Assembly (NCBI GenBank): GCA_009663005.1
Contig: CM018907.1
Location: 7,804,686-7,817,185 of the forward strand
Reading direction: 5' to 3'
Source: Actinidia chinensis
Lineage: Eukaryota; Streptophyta; Magnoliopsida; Ericales; Actinidiaceae
DNA: 12,500 bases
Positions 1-7,334 of this stretch are shown piece after piece (positions within the stretch are counted from its first letter, which is position 1; the number at the start of each line of letters is the position of its first letter). The notes under the pieces are model-generated. The model was not told the DNA's origin, did not search any database, and worked only from the letters and a program-made list of their open reading frames with translations. The position numbers and the translations under genes were made by a program.

Positions 1-52
1 CAATATATATATTATATACATTTATATGATATATATATATATATAATATATT
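1..52. repeat. AT dinucleotide microsatellite
   Basis: Almost pure alternating A and T with a few interruptions at the window edge, including an uninterrupted run of TA units around 30-46. It is a simple repeat and may continue beyond the window. Nothing else is visible in it. Confidence 0.85.
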
Positions 53-281
53 TTGTGGTCTAGGTTATTAATTGGTAAAGCAACAGGAAACTAGTGAAGT
101 GGGTTTTTACAAACTTAGGGCTGTACTTGTGCACTGAAAAAGAATGCATAGTGGCATACCACCTAACGCGTTGGAGCTAGTCAATTTGTACCAGCTAGTC
201 TTCTAATTATTTTTCTCGTCCAAGCAATTTAATTTGAAGCGGATAAATAACAGGTCTATTTTCATCTTAAGGAGAATTTAA
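53..281. other. AT-rich non-coding stretch, nothing recognised
   Basis: No open frame of interest, tRNA-like fold or transposon end was seen between the microsatellite and the foldback element. Confidence 0.5.
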
Positions 282-460
282 GACGAGTTTGAGCCCGTGG
301 TATTAATACGGACTCGTCTACATGGCGCGCCTACATCCACTCATTTGGGAATGGACCCCACAAGTTATTTTTTTTTTAAAAGTAGGATTCACCCCCAAAT
401 GGGTGGACATGAGTGCGTCACGTAGGCGAGCCCGTAGTATTACCACGGGCTCGAGCCCGT
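282..460. repeat. Foldback (long hairpin) element
   Basis: The left arm (282-359) pairs with the reverse complement of the right arm (382-460) over nearly its whole length, with scattered mismatches and a few single-base gaps. The loop is only about 22 bases and contains the T-run at 366-377. The longest matched block is the outer GAGCCCGTGGTA. The outer right end is itself a perfect 16-bp palindrome, ACGGGCTCGAGCCCGT (445-460). The arms are GC-rich against AT-rich flanks. No protein is encoded and no clear target duplication was found. It may be a small foldback MITE, and if transcribed it could form a long stem like that of a young MIR locus. The hairpin is seen directly; the class is inference. 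Confidence 0.75.
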
Positions 461-560
461 CTGAACATGACTCTTTCATTTTGTTTGGATAATTTGGGAG
501 ATATACCAGAAGCTCGAGCCCGAAGGACTCTTTCATCTTGTTTCGATAATTTGGGAGATA
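449..560 (+). repeat. Two-copy direct repeat of about 60 bp
   Basis: Copy 1 starts at 449 and copy 2 at 512, both with GCTCGAGCCCG. After a short variable spacer both continue with GACTCTTTCAT, TTGTTT and GATAATTTGGGAGATA (about 469-503 and 526-560). Copy 1 begins inside the right arm of the foldback, so duplication and hairpin share an end. Confidence 0.75.
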
Positions 561-1440
561 GAATAAGAGATTATTATTCTTTTTCTTGTTTGGGAAAAAA
601 CAGAGGCATTCACGACAACCACTAATAGTCATCATGAAAAACTGACAGATACTATATTTGTTATTACCGTTTTATGTTATCGTGGCGCAGTGAATGCTTG
701 TGATTGGTTGATTTTTTAGAAGAGATTATGTGAATTCATAATAATAAAGGTGACTCATATCTTGTTATATTCGCGGTGTAATAAAATGGTAATAAAAATT
801 AGTAATTTACAACAGCCTTCTAAAAGAATTAGAGGGCAAAATTGACGAAAAGACATAAAAAAATAAAATGTTTATTGCCGGATAGTCACGATCAAAGGAG
901 CCTGAGGGAGAGCACTCTCCCTCAATGTATGCTTTAAAAAAATTAGAGAGAATTAGTAAATAGTCCACTCATAGGTGATTGTAGCTTATTTAGTTGGATT
1001 GCAGATCTATTATCGCGGATAATTCATAATTTTTTAATCTTTTATAATAAAAAATATATAATTTTTTATGTGTAGATAACATTACCCTCATTTTAATTAC
1101 AAATATATCTAGTCAATCTGTAATTTTCAGAATTATAATTTCTAAAATAAAACAGAGGTCAAGCTAGAATTTTTCTCTTGTATAAAAACGTAATCTGGAG
1201 TACTAAAAACCTGGGTTACTACAGTAAAACCCTCCCCAAGATTTGGGGGCTCAAATCATAATTAAATAGCTAACCGTGGAAAAACTATAATTTTTTTTTC
1301 ATTCTGAAATTACCAAAAAATCTGATTGAAACTTTAATTTCAGAAAAGTTTTGGATTTATTCTATAATTTCAAAAAATTTGAAGGAAAAAAAAATCTAAT
1401 TTATTCCTTCAAATAAGCGTTATAAAGCCATAATTTCCAC
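561..1440. other. AT-rich intergenic DNA without a recognised gene
   Basis: Low-complexity A/T-rich sequence with stops in all frames. The only notable structure is the short palindrome at 903-924. Oligo-A and oligo-T runs dominate from 1290 to 1400. Confidence 0.5.
903..924. repeat. 22-bp inverted repeat (10-bp arms, 2-base spacer)
   Basis: TGAGGGAGAG, then CA, then CTCTCCCTCA: two perfect 10-bp complementary arms. It lies in AT-rich intergenic DNA with no coding sequence beside it. It could be a transposon-end remnant or a chance hairpin. It is not followed by a T-run of the kind expected at a terminator. Confidence 0.6.
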
Positions 1441-2047
1441 CATTATGGTCTCTTATGGGAGTTCTCTAGCCCCAATCAACTGTCACTATATTGCCTTTAA
1501 TGGGGAATTATTCGATGCAAGATCTATGGCAGTGCAGCCTATGACCCACGGTCAAATCTCAGTCCATCTTCCATATTCTCAGGTCACAATAGAGAATTCT
1601 CAAATATTCCTCTTTCTTCAATGGATGAACCAAAAAGCAGCTAACCCACAAATACAAATAATCAGTTATGTGCAAAGACCTGCAGGCTGAACCCCATTAA
1701 ATACAAGTGTCCCCGTCAGGCAAATCAAACTCACAAAGAGTGGTTGTTCGGGAAGAGGCACCAGCCAATTTTTTCTTCTTCTTCTTCTTTTTTTCAAGTT
1801 GTTTAGTTGTCTGGGTGTGAAGAAACTGATAACGATGGGTTACATTTTACCAAATAGATGAGAACACAACTTTTCTACAAAATTCTTTTTCCATCAGTTG
1901 TCCTTTTCTTGATGTGAACTACTTTTTAATGGAATTGAATAAGGAAAACAATCAATCCACATCCACCCAAGGAGAATTTCACATAAAAGTCTAAATCCTC
2001 AATACCCAAATAGCAAACCCCAATTCCAAAATCCGAAGAACATCCCC
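1441..2047. other. Unclassified intergenic region with a short open frame
   Basis: Base composition is more balanced than in the flanks from about 1440 to 1760, and a plus-strand frame of 81 codons is open at 1445-1690. Its translation shows no domain, signal or repeat that I recognise, and the minus strand also has short open stretches here. It could be an old exon or UTR fragment or a repeat. There is no support for a functional gene. Confidence 0.3.
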
Positions 2048-2066
2048 TTTTTTTTTTTTTTTTTTT
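2048..2066. repeat. Poly-T tract of 19
   Basis: Uninterrupted T19 on the plus strand. It could be the A-tail of a minus-strand retroposon or a simple homopolymer; no retroposon body was recognised at higher coordinates next to it. Confidence 0.8.
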
Positions 2067-2396
2067 CACAGGCAGTTACTTACACGAAAAAAAGTTCCAA
2101 AAACCAGGTTTTGAAAACTGAAAAACTGATAATCTAAAACTGCTACGGGCTTGTTTAAACAGTTTGTTTCATTTACAACTGCTCTGTTTGAAATCAAGTG
2201 TCCATAACGTTCTGACCGTTGTCCCCATCACGCATTCCACATGCCTCATAGGCTCCCATTATGTCCTTATGTGGGGGAGTGACTATTGGCATAACTGTCA
2301 ACACTTTCTAATTTCTCTCCACTACATAACTCAACGAGTTTTATCCAGTAATTTTGGAAACATGGGTGATCACATAAATCTACACAATAGCCCCCA

Positions 2397-2411
2397 TTTT
2401 TTTTTTTTTTT
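2397..2411. repeat. Poly-T tract of 15 (possible A-tail of the SINE-like fragment)
   Basis: Uninterrupted T15, directly next to the inferred 3' end of the minus-strand SINE-like body. Confidence 0.75.
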
Positions 2412-2692
2412 AAACGGACACTAGTTTTAAAACCCAAAATAGTTTCGATAATCTGAAACAGTTTCCGTTTGTGGGAAACCATAAGACCGGGATACTTCAC
2501 AAAGTGAAGCAAGCAAAAGTTTCAAAATTTAAAGCGACTATTAAAATGACCATATACTCCACTGCCGCAACCGTCTGTTGCTGTCTAGTTCATTTCATCC
2601 CGAACCTCGAGTTTAACGACCGCACAACAACCAGTCGGCATCGAACTCAAGACAATGATCGGTTGGAACGCCACCCCGTTCTAATTTCAGAT
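2412..2692 (-). mobile_element. tRNA-derived SINE-like fragment with A-tail at 2397-2411
   Basis: On the minus strand, about 2692 to 2590 resembles the 5' part of plant tRNA-derived SINEs. A TTAGAACGGGGTGG stretch sits where the D-arm (end of box A) would be. It is followed by GCGTTCCAACC and then GAGTTCGATGCC (2637-2648), a near match to the Pol III box B consensus GGTTCGANNCC. Further along the minus strand, a T15 run on the plus strand (2397-2411) would be the terminal A-tail. The 5' end is truncated or diverged, because a full box A is not visible. The extent down to 2412 is inferred from the tail; I saw no target duplication. Confidence 0.4.
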
Positions 2693-2749
2693 TATAATAG
2701 GTTGCCCAATTATGATTTCAGAAATATGTTACTAGTTTATAAATAGTTT

Positions 2750-3560
2750 TCAAAAAATCCTATTCTGCATATAATAGATACGTAAATATGTAATTACTAA
2801 AAATTCAAAAGCTTTTAATTTACAGAAATCTGTATATACCAAAACCTCTAGGATAACTCGTAAATTCTAAAGTTTTGAATTAATCAGTAGAACATTTTTT
2901 TTTTCCGATACAGATTCTTAAAAATTCTGAATCTGTTTTTCTCTTTTTTCATAGTTGTTTCAGTTTTTTTTTTTTTTAAATAACTGAAATCAATTTTCTA
3001 TAATTGTTTAAAATCAAACTGTTAATTTATTTAATACAGCTTAATCTGCAGAAAAAAAACAAAAAAACCGAACAATCTACACTGATTCCAACAGTGTACA
3101 AAAGTTTGTAACACTATTTACTGTTTTTTTTTTTTTTTTTTCCGAAACATTTCTGGAAAACTGGAAGTTTTGGACATAAAAACTGAAATCTGTTTTCCTT
3201 TGTCTAAACAGAAATCTTGAAAGATAAAAAAATAGTTTTAAACCAAACTGAAATTTGTTTTCCACCAGATTTGAAAATTTACAGCACAGTTTTTTTCTGG
3301 ACTGTAATCTTTTTAAAATCCCTGGACGTTTTCTGCAAACAAAAATAATTAGAAAAACAGTTTTTTTTTTATTATTTATTCAAACATAATTCAATAGTTA
3401 TCGCAGAAATCAATTTTCTAGAATCAATTGCCGATCACGGATCACATCCTTGCTTAAGTTTGTTAGATAAATTGGTGATTCGCAAATAGAATTCCAAATA
3501 TAATTTCATTCACAACATAAACTGAAATTCATAAACGAAATGCAGAAATTAAAATATGAA
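2750..3560. repeat. AT-rich region with dispersed ACTGAAAT / CAGAAATC motifs
   Basis: No gene is visible. Short related words recur: ACTGAAATCTGTTTTCC (3182-3198) and ACTGAAATTTGTTTTCC (3247-3263) differ at one base, and GAAATCAATTTTCTA occurs at both 2986-3000 and 3406-3420. Further CTGAAAT and CAGAAAT words and the complementary AACAGTT lie between. This may be the subterminal part of an old DNA transposon or degenerate tandem DNA. Frames in this stretch are short and of low complexity. Confidence 0.4.
3124..3141. repeat. Poly-T tract of 18
   Basis: Uninterrupted T18 inside the AT-rich repeat region. No retroposon body was recognised beside it. Confidence 0.8.
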
Positions 3561-3569
3561 AACAAAAAT

Positions 3570-3763
3570 TGATATTCAACTGTAATGGGGCCAAGTTCTG
3601 CTGTCGCATCTCCTAAGCACGATTCGCCACCATACCGAGGTGTTGTAGGTTTTTGCCAACGTCTTACTCCCGGATCAATGGCTAACCTCTTACGTCGGAA
3701 CACTCGCGCAGCCTTGGCGAACTGATAGTGTCCCTCTCTTCTCCTCAAGAACTCAAATGGCAT
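3570..3763 (-). other. Unrecognised GC-richer fragment with an open minus-strand frame
   Basis: Against AT-rich neighbours this stretch is clearly GC-richer. On the minus strand an ATG at 3763 opens a frame of about 65 basic, arginine-rich residues (it begins MPFEFLRRREGHYQF, with LAIDPGVRRWQKPTTPRYGG further in). The frame then runs on into AT-rich, low-complexity sequence ending near 3506. The plus strand is also open from an ATG at 3585 for about 46 codons. I do not recognise a domain on either strand. It could be an exon fragment, a repeat consensus piece or chance. I could not fit it to the LdpA-like pseudogene next door, although it lies where a later exon could be. Confidence 0.25.
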
Positions 3764-3959
3764 TTGTATTTGTTAGTTTTCTTAGTCTTCCTTTTCCCAA
3801 TGCAAACCTTAGATTTATAAAGATAACCAAATGAACCCTTCAATTCCTTGTAAACTCCTAGCCATAACCTTTATCACGAGGGTGGTTCTGACTACCATAA
3901 TAACACTTTTGGGTTGTTTATGGTCAAAACCTTACTTTTAGGATTTTTTAATTGCTGCC
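3764..3959. other. Spacer or degraded tail, nothing recognised
   Basis: It lies just beyond the last recognisable piece of the LdpA-like pseudogene. I could not match it to the C-terminal part of that protein or to any repeat. Confidence 0.4.
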
Positions 3960-4119
3960 CTTTGGGCTACTTAACAGCTTCTTTGGATTTTAAATCCAGC
4001 CCATTTTGGACTTCATTCCCCATATTTCCACAGTATGTATCTCTACGCATTGACATCTCTTATTCTCTTATAAGAAGCTCAGCCGTAAGCAAGAAACATC
4101 TCTGGTATAGTAATTGCTC
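3960..4119 (-). pseudogene. LdpA-like exon 5 remnant
   Basis: It follows TTGATTAG (G at 4120) and starts GA, completing an Arg codon with the A at the end of exon 4; KIRAIT then reads across the junction. A one-base loss follows, then YTRDV appears in another frame, followed by pieces such as TAELLIRE, DVNA and EIHT with frameshifts and in-frame stops between them. These correspond, by recall, to the segment after the second Fe-S cluster in plant LdpA-like proteins. Beyond about 4020 similarity fades, and the 3' limit given is approximate. Confidence 0.55.
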
Positions 4120-4186
4120 CTAATCAATTAAACAAAGTTCATCAACTGAAAGTCCAATGATACACATGGCTGTGAAAATTCACCAG

Positions 4187-4208
4187 TTTTTTTTTTTTTT
4201 TTTTTTTT
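4187..4208. repeat. Poly-T tract of 22 in intron 4 of the pseudogene
   Basis: Uninterrupted T22 on the plus strand, within the inferred intron between exons 4 and 5. No retroposon body was recognised. Confidence 0.8.
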
Positions 4209-4403
4209 GTGTTTTTCTACTTAGTGTTTTGACAGAGTGGTGGAGGTTTTTACGATCAATGATTATGGGGGGAGGGAAACCAAGGCTGTTGTTGGATGAA
4301 GGATTTTAAAACGAATAGAGGATTGAGGAAATAAACTATAACAAAAAAAGCGAAACTGATCGATGGATTCATTAACTTTTCTCTTTCTCTTTCTTTTTTC
4401 CTC

Positions 4404-4522
4404 CACCAAATCCTTAATCCAAACATAGCCTAAAGAAACAATTAGGTTCTTCACCATCTTTTCCTTTATCTTTTATTCTTTACTCTAGTAATCCCTTCAC
4501 AAATTCTTGATCCAAACGGAAA
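4404..4522. repeat. Diverged direct repeat in intron 4
   Basis: CCAAATCCTTAATCCAAAC (about 4405-4423) and CAAATTCTTGATCCAAAC (about 4500-4517) are similar and about 95 bases apart in the same orientation. On the minus strand both read GTTTGGAT.AAG.ATTTG, a theme common at MITE ends, so degenerate nested insertions are possible. Confidence 0.35.
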
Positions 4523-4600
4523 AGAAAAAAAAAAGTAAAACAGAGTCCAACTTAGAAAAAGAAAGAAGGCAAGCAGCCAAATAAAGGAAAGAGTATCTAC

Positions 4601-4866
4601 TTATTTTATCATACGGACAAACGGGTAGGCAGCAACCATAGCCATATCAGTGTTTGGTTATTACTTCACCCTGGATCAATCGTTACTTCAAAATGGTGCG
4701 AAGCAAACCCTCCATCACAATGGATGCAATTTTGAAAGCTTAATGCACGCTTGACAAAGAAGGACTTGTTAGTACACCGGGTGTGGCCTCAAGTTGATAT
4801 TGCATCAGCAGGACAAACAATCTCACAAGGTCTAGAGCCAATCAGTGGACAGTCATGGATCAAATT
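4601..4866 (-). pseudogene. LdpA-like exon 4 with two 4Fe-4S motifs, frameshifted
   Basis: It starts after AACAG and its first residues EFDP join exon 3 in frame. The first cysteine cluster follows in pieces: a remnant of the CP..D part with apparent losses near 4855 and 4847, an extra base near 4838, then in frame SRPCEIVCPADAIS. After a poorly conserved middle comes VIT, then YGYGCCLPVCPYDKI (about 4643-4604). In a working ferredoxin-type domain the latter should read CYGCGRC..CP. Here the first Cys codon is TGA, the second is Tyr and the Arg is Cys. The exon ends in A before GTAGAT at 4600. At least three frameshifts and one stop rule out function. Confidence 0.7.
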
Positions 4867-5357
4867 CTGTTATCAGGGCAATAAGCTGGTTATAATGGAA
4901 AGGCAAACAGCACAGCAGGCGAAGATGATCAACTTAGCATGTGAAGTTTTAGACTATGAAGTGTTGAAATCCTAAATGATTGACGTGACACGTCGTTATT
5001 AGCGTAAGCTTTCGAGGAGTGCGTGATTACAAATTCAAAAATAGAATCACACCACGTAAATTTTAATTATAATGGACCCACGCCTACGAAGTAAGATACT
5101 TGCCACATGAATTTTACTCACCTTTTAAGCCATCAAAGTATATTAAACAGAACTACCTACTAGTTATGCTGTATTAATCATCGAAATGACATGGCAACGA
5201 ATATAATCCACTTAATATGTAATCCGAACGAAGCAAATGTAAAGATGCCACTTAATGAACTCATAGCATATTGATCAGTCAACAGATTTAGGAAAACAAA
5301 CATCAATAAATCATGCTACTAATTAGTCATTACGCTATACTAAAGTGTGCAATTTAC

Positions 5358-5504
5358 CGTCTTTACGGAAGTGAAGGTCTTCGTCGTCATTAACACTGAC
5401 CATCACCCAAGGCATCCGAAGGGCCACGACGTCTCTCACTGCTTCAATGCCTTCGTTCACCGCACTCACCACCGACGCATTGGCAGCACAATCAATACAA
5501 TCAA
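5358..5504 (-). pseudogene. LdpA-like exon 3 (147 nt, still open)
   Basis: It is preceded by a long T-rich tract ending TTTTCGCAG and followed by the donor GTAAAT at 5357. It has 2 bases plus 48 codons plus 1 base, all open. Motifs in order are DCIDCAA, VVSAVNEGIEAVRDVVALR and MPWVMVSVNDDEDLHFRK. By recall the DCID..A and the PW-M-S-ND-ED-HFRK block are the strongest signatures of the LdpA family, in plants and cyanobacteria. No inactivating lesion is seen, in contrast to exons 1, 4 and 5. The terminal Asp stands where I expect Ala in relatives. Confidence 0.75.
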
Positions 5505-5561
5505 CTGCGAAAACAAAGACAACAACAAAAATCAACAAAATTGAGACAACCAAAACACTTA

Positions 5562-5983
5562 TGTCTTGTTTGGCTAGCGGATAGCGAGGGGATAACTTTT
5601 TTCCCCCGGATAATTTTTTTCATCCGGCGTTTAGATGGTTTATGCCAGGCGGATAACTTTTTCCCCTGATAATTTTACCCCTAGTAGGCGGATAGATGCG
5701 AAATTTTGGAGACTCTCACCCCCTAATTAAAGTATCAGGGTGGGATAAGGGGGTTGGGGATTAAGAAAAAAAATAATAGAAAGAAATAAAATTATTTTTT
5801 ATATTTAATATAAAGAGAAACAAAATTAATTTTTAAATCTCGATATTTTATATTTGTTTCTCTTATATATTTTCTTTCTTATCCCCACTTTTATCCACTC
5901 ATTCTAAAAAGTATTCAAACAAAGTTAAAAGTTATCCCCTCCAAAAGTTATCACCTGATGCTATCCGGCAGCCAAACGACCCC
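5562..5983. mobile_element. Tourist/PIF-Harbinger-type MITE with TTA duplication
   Basis: The 422-bp element has 24-bp terminal inverted repeats (5562-5585 and 5960-5983). They share GTTTGGCT and CGGATAGC blocks, 18 of 24 positions in all, and the right end reads GGGGTCGTTTGGCT outward. TTA flanks both sides exactly (5559-5561 and 5984-5986), the target duplication typical of PIF/Harbinger elements. The subterminal parts repeat GGATAACTTTTT-like words and the centre is AT-rich. There is no transposase, so it is non-autonomous. It lies inside intron 2 of the LdpA-like pseudogene, about 57 bases from the exon 3 acceptor. Confidence 0.85.
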
Positions 5984-5995
5984 TTAAGACTTAAG

Positions 5996-6235
5996 CTCTG
6001 TTTGAATGAGTGGATTTGAAATGAAGGGACTCGACGCGTACACTACGAAATTGCCGGGAAGTTAACTATTGAAGGCAAACTCCTGGCGATTCAATAGAGA
6101 TAGTAAATACGCATTTTGTTAGAGTTCATGTACGAATAGGATCATTTATGAAGAATTTTGAACAACTATGAATCACAATCCTATTTCAAATCCATCCATA
6201 TAAAGCTCTCAAATCCTTATTTCAAATTTAGACCT
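5996..6235. mobile_element. Putative degenerate MITE
   Basis: The left part has GTTTG, a 9-base gap and GGATTTGAAAT (about 6000-6022). The right part, reversed, has GTTTAG, a short gap and ATTTGAAAT (about 6213-6235). A third and a fourth copy of ATTTCAAAT lie near 6183 and 6287. The arms are too diverged to define ends or a target duplication. It sits between the TTA-flanked MITE and exon 2, within intron 2. Confidence 0.3.
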
Positions 6236-6379
6236 AAACGCAAAATTAAATTAAAGGTTATGCTATAGGTGATGTCGAATTCATTCATTTCAAATTCATG
6301 ATTCCAAAAATAACCCATATTCGATATGCACAACAAATAACATTCTAAAAGATAATTATTTTTTCACAGATTTTTTCAC

Positions 6380-6428
6380 CTCCAGCCAGAGTGTAAACCA
6401 ATGAAAGATTCCTTATGTCCACAGCATC
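6380..6428 (-). pseudogene. LdpA-like exon 2 (49 nt)
   Basis: It follows a strong CT-rich tract ending in AG (6430-6429) and is followed by GT (6379-6378). It encodes DAVDIRNLSLVYTLAG plus one base of the next codon, without a stop. The next codon is completed by TT at the start of exon 3, giving Val-Asp-Cys. Short but with both splice signals intact. Confidence 0.7.
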
Positions 6429-6503
6429 CTAGAGAGAGAGAGGGATGATTCGTCTAGAGAAAGGGATTTGCAAACTAAAGAATTAATAATTAATTGAACT
6501 AAC

Positions 6504-6650
6504 AGTTGCCACTTTGAAGGGATTGGTGTTGTGAGGTTGCAATTGAAGGGATCCCAATTTTTGTTATGAGGTCTTTCACGTTCTGAAGGCATTTGTTGTT
6601 GTTGTTATTGCTGCTGCTGATTTTGAGTTGAGCTGAAGCAGAAAACAGAG
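6504..6650 (-). pseudogene. LdpA-like exon 1, 3' half
   Basis: After the LTR element the minus strand is open for 46 codons (6642-6505). It starts SASAQLKISSS, then an Asn run made by AAC repeats, then CLQNVKDLITKIG and ends SLQSGN. The next conserved segment of the family (a VKLICGAS-type motif, by recall) is missing. The sequence runs into GTTAGTTC, and splicing at that GT would not restore the frame of exon 2. I infer a deletion of roughly 35 bases that took the end of exon 1 and its donor. The left copy of the CAGAG target duplication (6646-6650) forms its upstream edge. Confidence 0.6.
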
Positions 6651-6834
6651 TGTTGGAATTAGCAATATTATTTTCTTAATCAATAGGAAGTTTCTTGTCT
6701 TAATTTTTATAATAGGCATGTTCACCATATTGATTTTATCCTTATTCTCCTGATTAGTTTCTTATTTAGTCTTAGGTTATATTATATATGAGTGTGTGTG
6801 ATTAATAAAATCAAGTCATTCTATTCTTTATATT
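6651..6834 (+). repeat. Left LTR of the TRIM-like element
   Basis: It begins TGTTGGAATTAG. It contains a TATA-like GGTTATATTATATATGAG and an AATAAA signal (6804-6809) near its end, as expected for the LTR promoter and poly(A) site. It matches 7335-7525 along its whole length. Confidence 0.85.
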
Positions 6835-6845
6835 TGTATCAGAGC
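6835..6845 (+). promoter_or_regulatory. Primer-binding site
   Basis: TGTATCAGAGC directly after the left LTR. It is one base short of TGGTATCAGAGC, the initiator-Met tRNA primer site common in plant Copia and TRIM elements. Confidence 0.75.
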
Positions 6846-7141
6846 AAGGTTGTTTGGTCAGCCTCATCCGCTTCCGCCGCCGGCGGCGGCTCTGCCGTCG
6901 TCGCGAAATTGTCGAGTTTTAACTTAGGCACTTCCCCTTGCGTAGAAAGTAACCCGGCGCAGCCACAACATCATGCCTAGACAGTCGCAGTACAAATCAT
7001 GGTCTGTTCTCACTTTTCCTATCTCCGTATCCTGAATCCGCGTGTTTGGCGGCTGTGCCACACGTGCGGGGACGTGGTTGAGTGTTGAATTTGTTCATAT
7101 AGCCATGTTGTCTCACGTTTACCCTATATCCTGTAAGGAGA

Positions 7142-7159
7142 GGGGGGGGGGGGAGGGGG
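7142..7159 (+). repeat. G-run (G12, A, G5) within the TRIM-like element
   Basis: Twelve G, one A and five G in a row, followed by GGGG at 7168-7171. It is an unusual homopurine run in an AT-rich window and could form a G-quadruplex. It may also be a weak spot of the assembly. Confidence 0.7.
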
Positions 7160-7324
7160 ATCAAAAAGGGGCACTGGTTTTCCCGCCCTGTGGCGTTATA
7201 CTCCTTTCGGGAGCGTGTTGAATTTTTTAACATGTAGATGTGGCTCCTCGGATTGCAGTCTACCGGGCCCCTATTGCTGCATAGTATCTGTCCAGCTGGG
7301 GCTCATCGATATTTTCGCTCAGCT

Positions 7325-7334
7325 TGAGGGGGAG
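7325..7334 (+). promoter_or_regulatory. Polypurine tract
   Basis: TGAGGGGGAG directly before TGTTGGA of the right LTR, preceded by CAGCT. This is the classic position and form of a Copia plus-strand primer. Confidence 0.8.

Noticed and set aside
318..635. Two opposed open frames (minus 318-635, plus 413-625)
   Set aside because: They translate the foldback and the direct repeat; the repeated peptide pieces mirror the DNA duplication.
1445..1690. Plus-strand open frame of 81 codons
   Set aside because: No recognisable domain, no promoter or splice context, and the opposite strand is similarly open in pieces; kept only as part of an unclassified region.
3077..3265. Minus-strand frame of 62 codons rich in Phe and Lys
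   Set aside because: It is made of the poly-T tract and AT-rich repeats; low complexity.
4751..4975. Plus-strand open frame of 74 codons starting at TTG
   Set aside because: It overlaps exon 4 of the pseudogene in antisense. The minus strand there carries the Fe-S motif, so this frame is a shadow; it also lacks an ATG start.
5335..5553. Minus-strand frame read as a small membrane or secreted protein
   Set aside because: The hydrophobic start (LLIFVVVFVFAV) is the T-rich intron end before the acceptor TTTTCGCAG at 5505. The real coding part is exon 3 only, and the frame starts at TTG.
6503..6504. GT at 6503-6502 as a normal exon 1 donor
   Set aside because: Splicing there leaves a phase of 1, while exon 2 begins in phase 0, and the join would create TGA; a deletion fits better.
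6792..6980. Plus-strand frame with an Ala/Ser/Gly-rich part
   Set aside because: It starts within the left LTR and crosses the primer-binding site into the TRIM body. At most a trace of a gag-like start; no domain is recognisable.
6997..7233. Minus-strand frame of 78 codons with a proline run
   Set aside because: It lies in the TRIM body; the proline run is only the G-run read in reverse.
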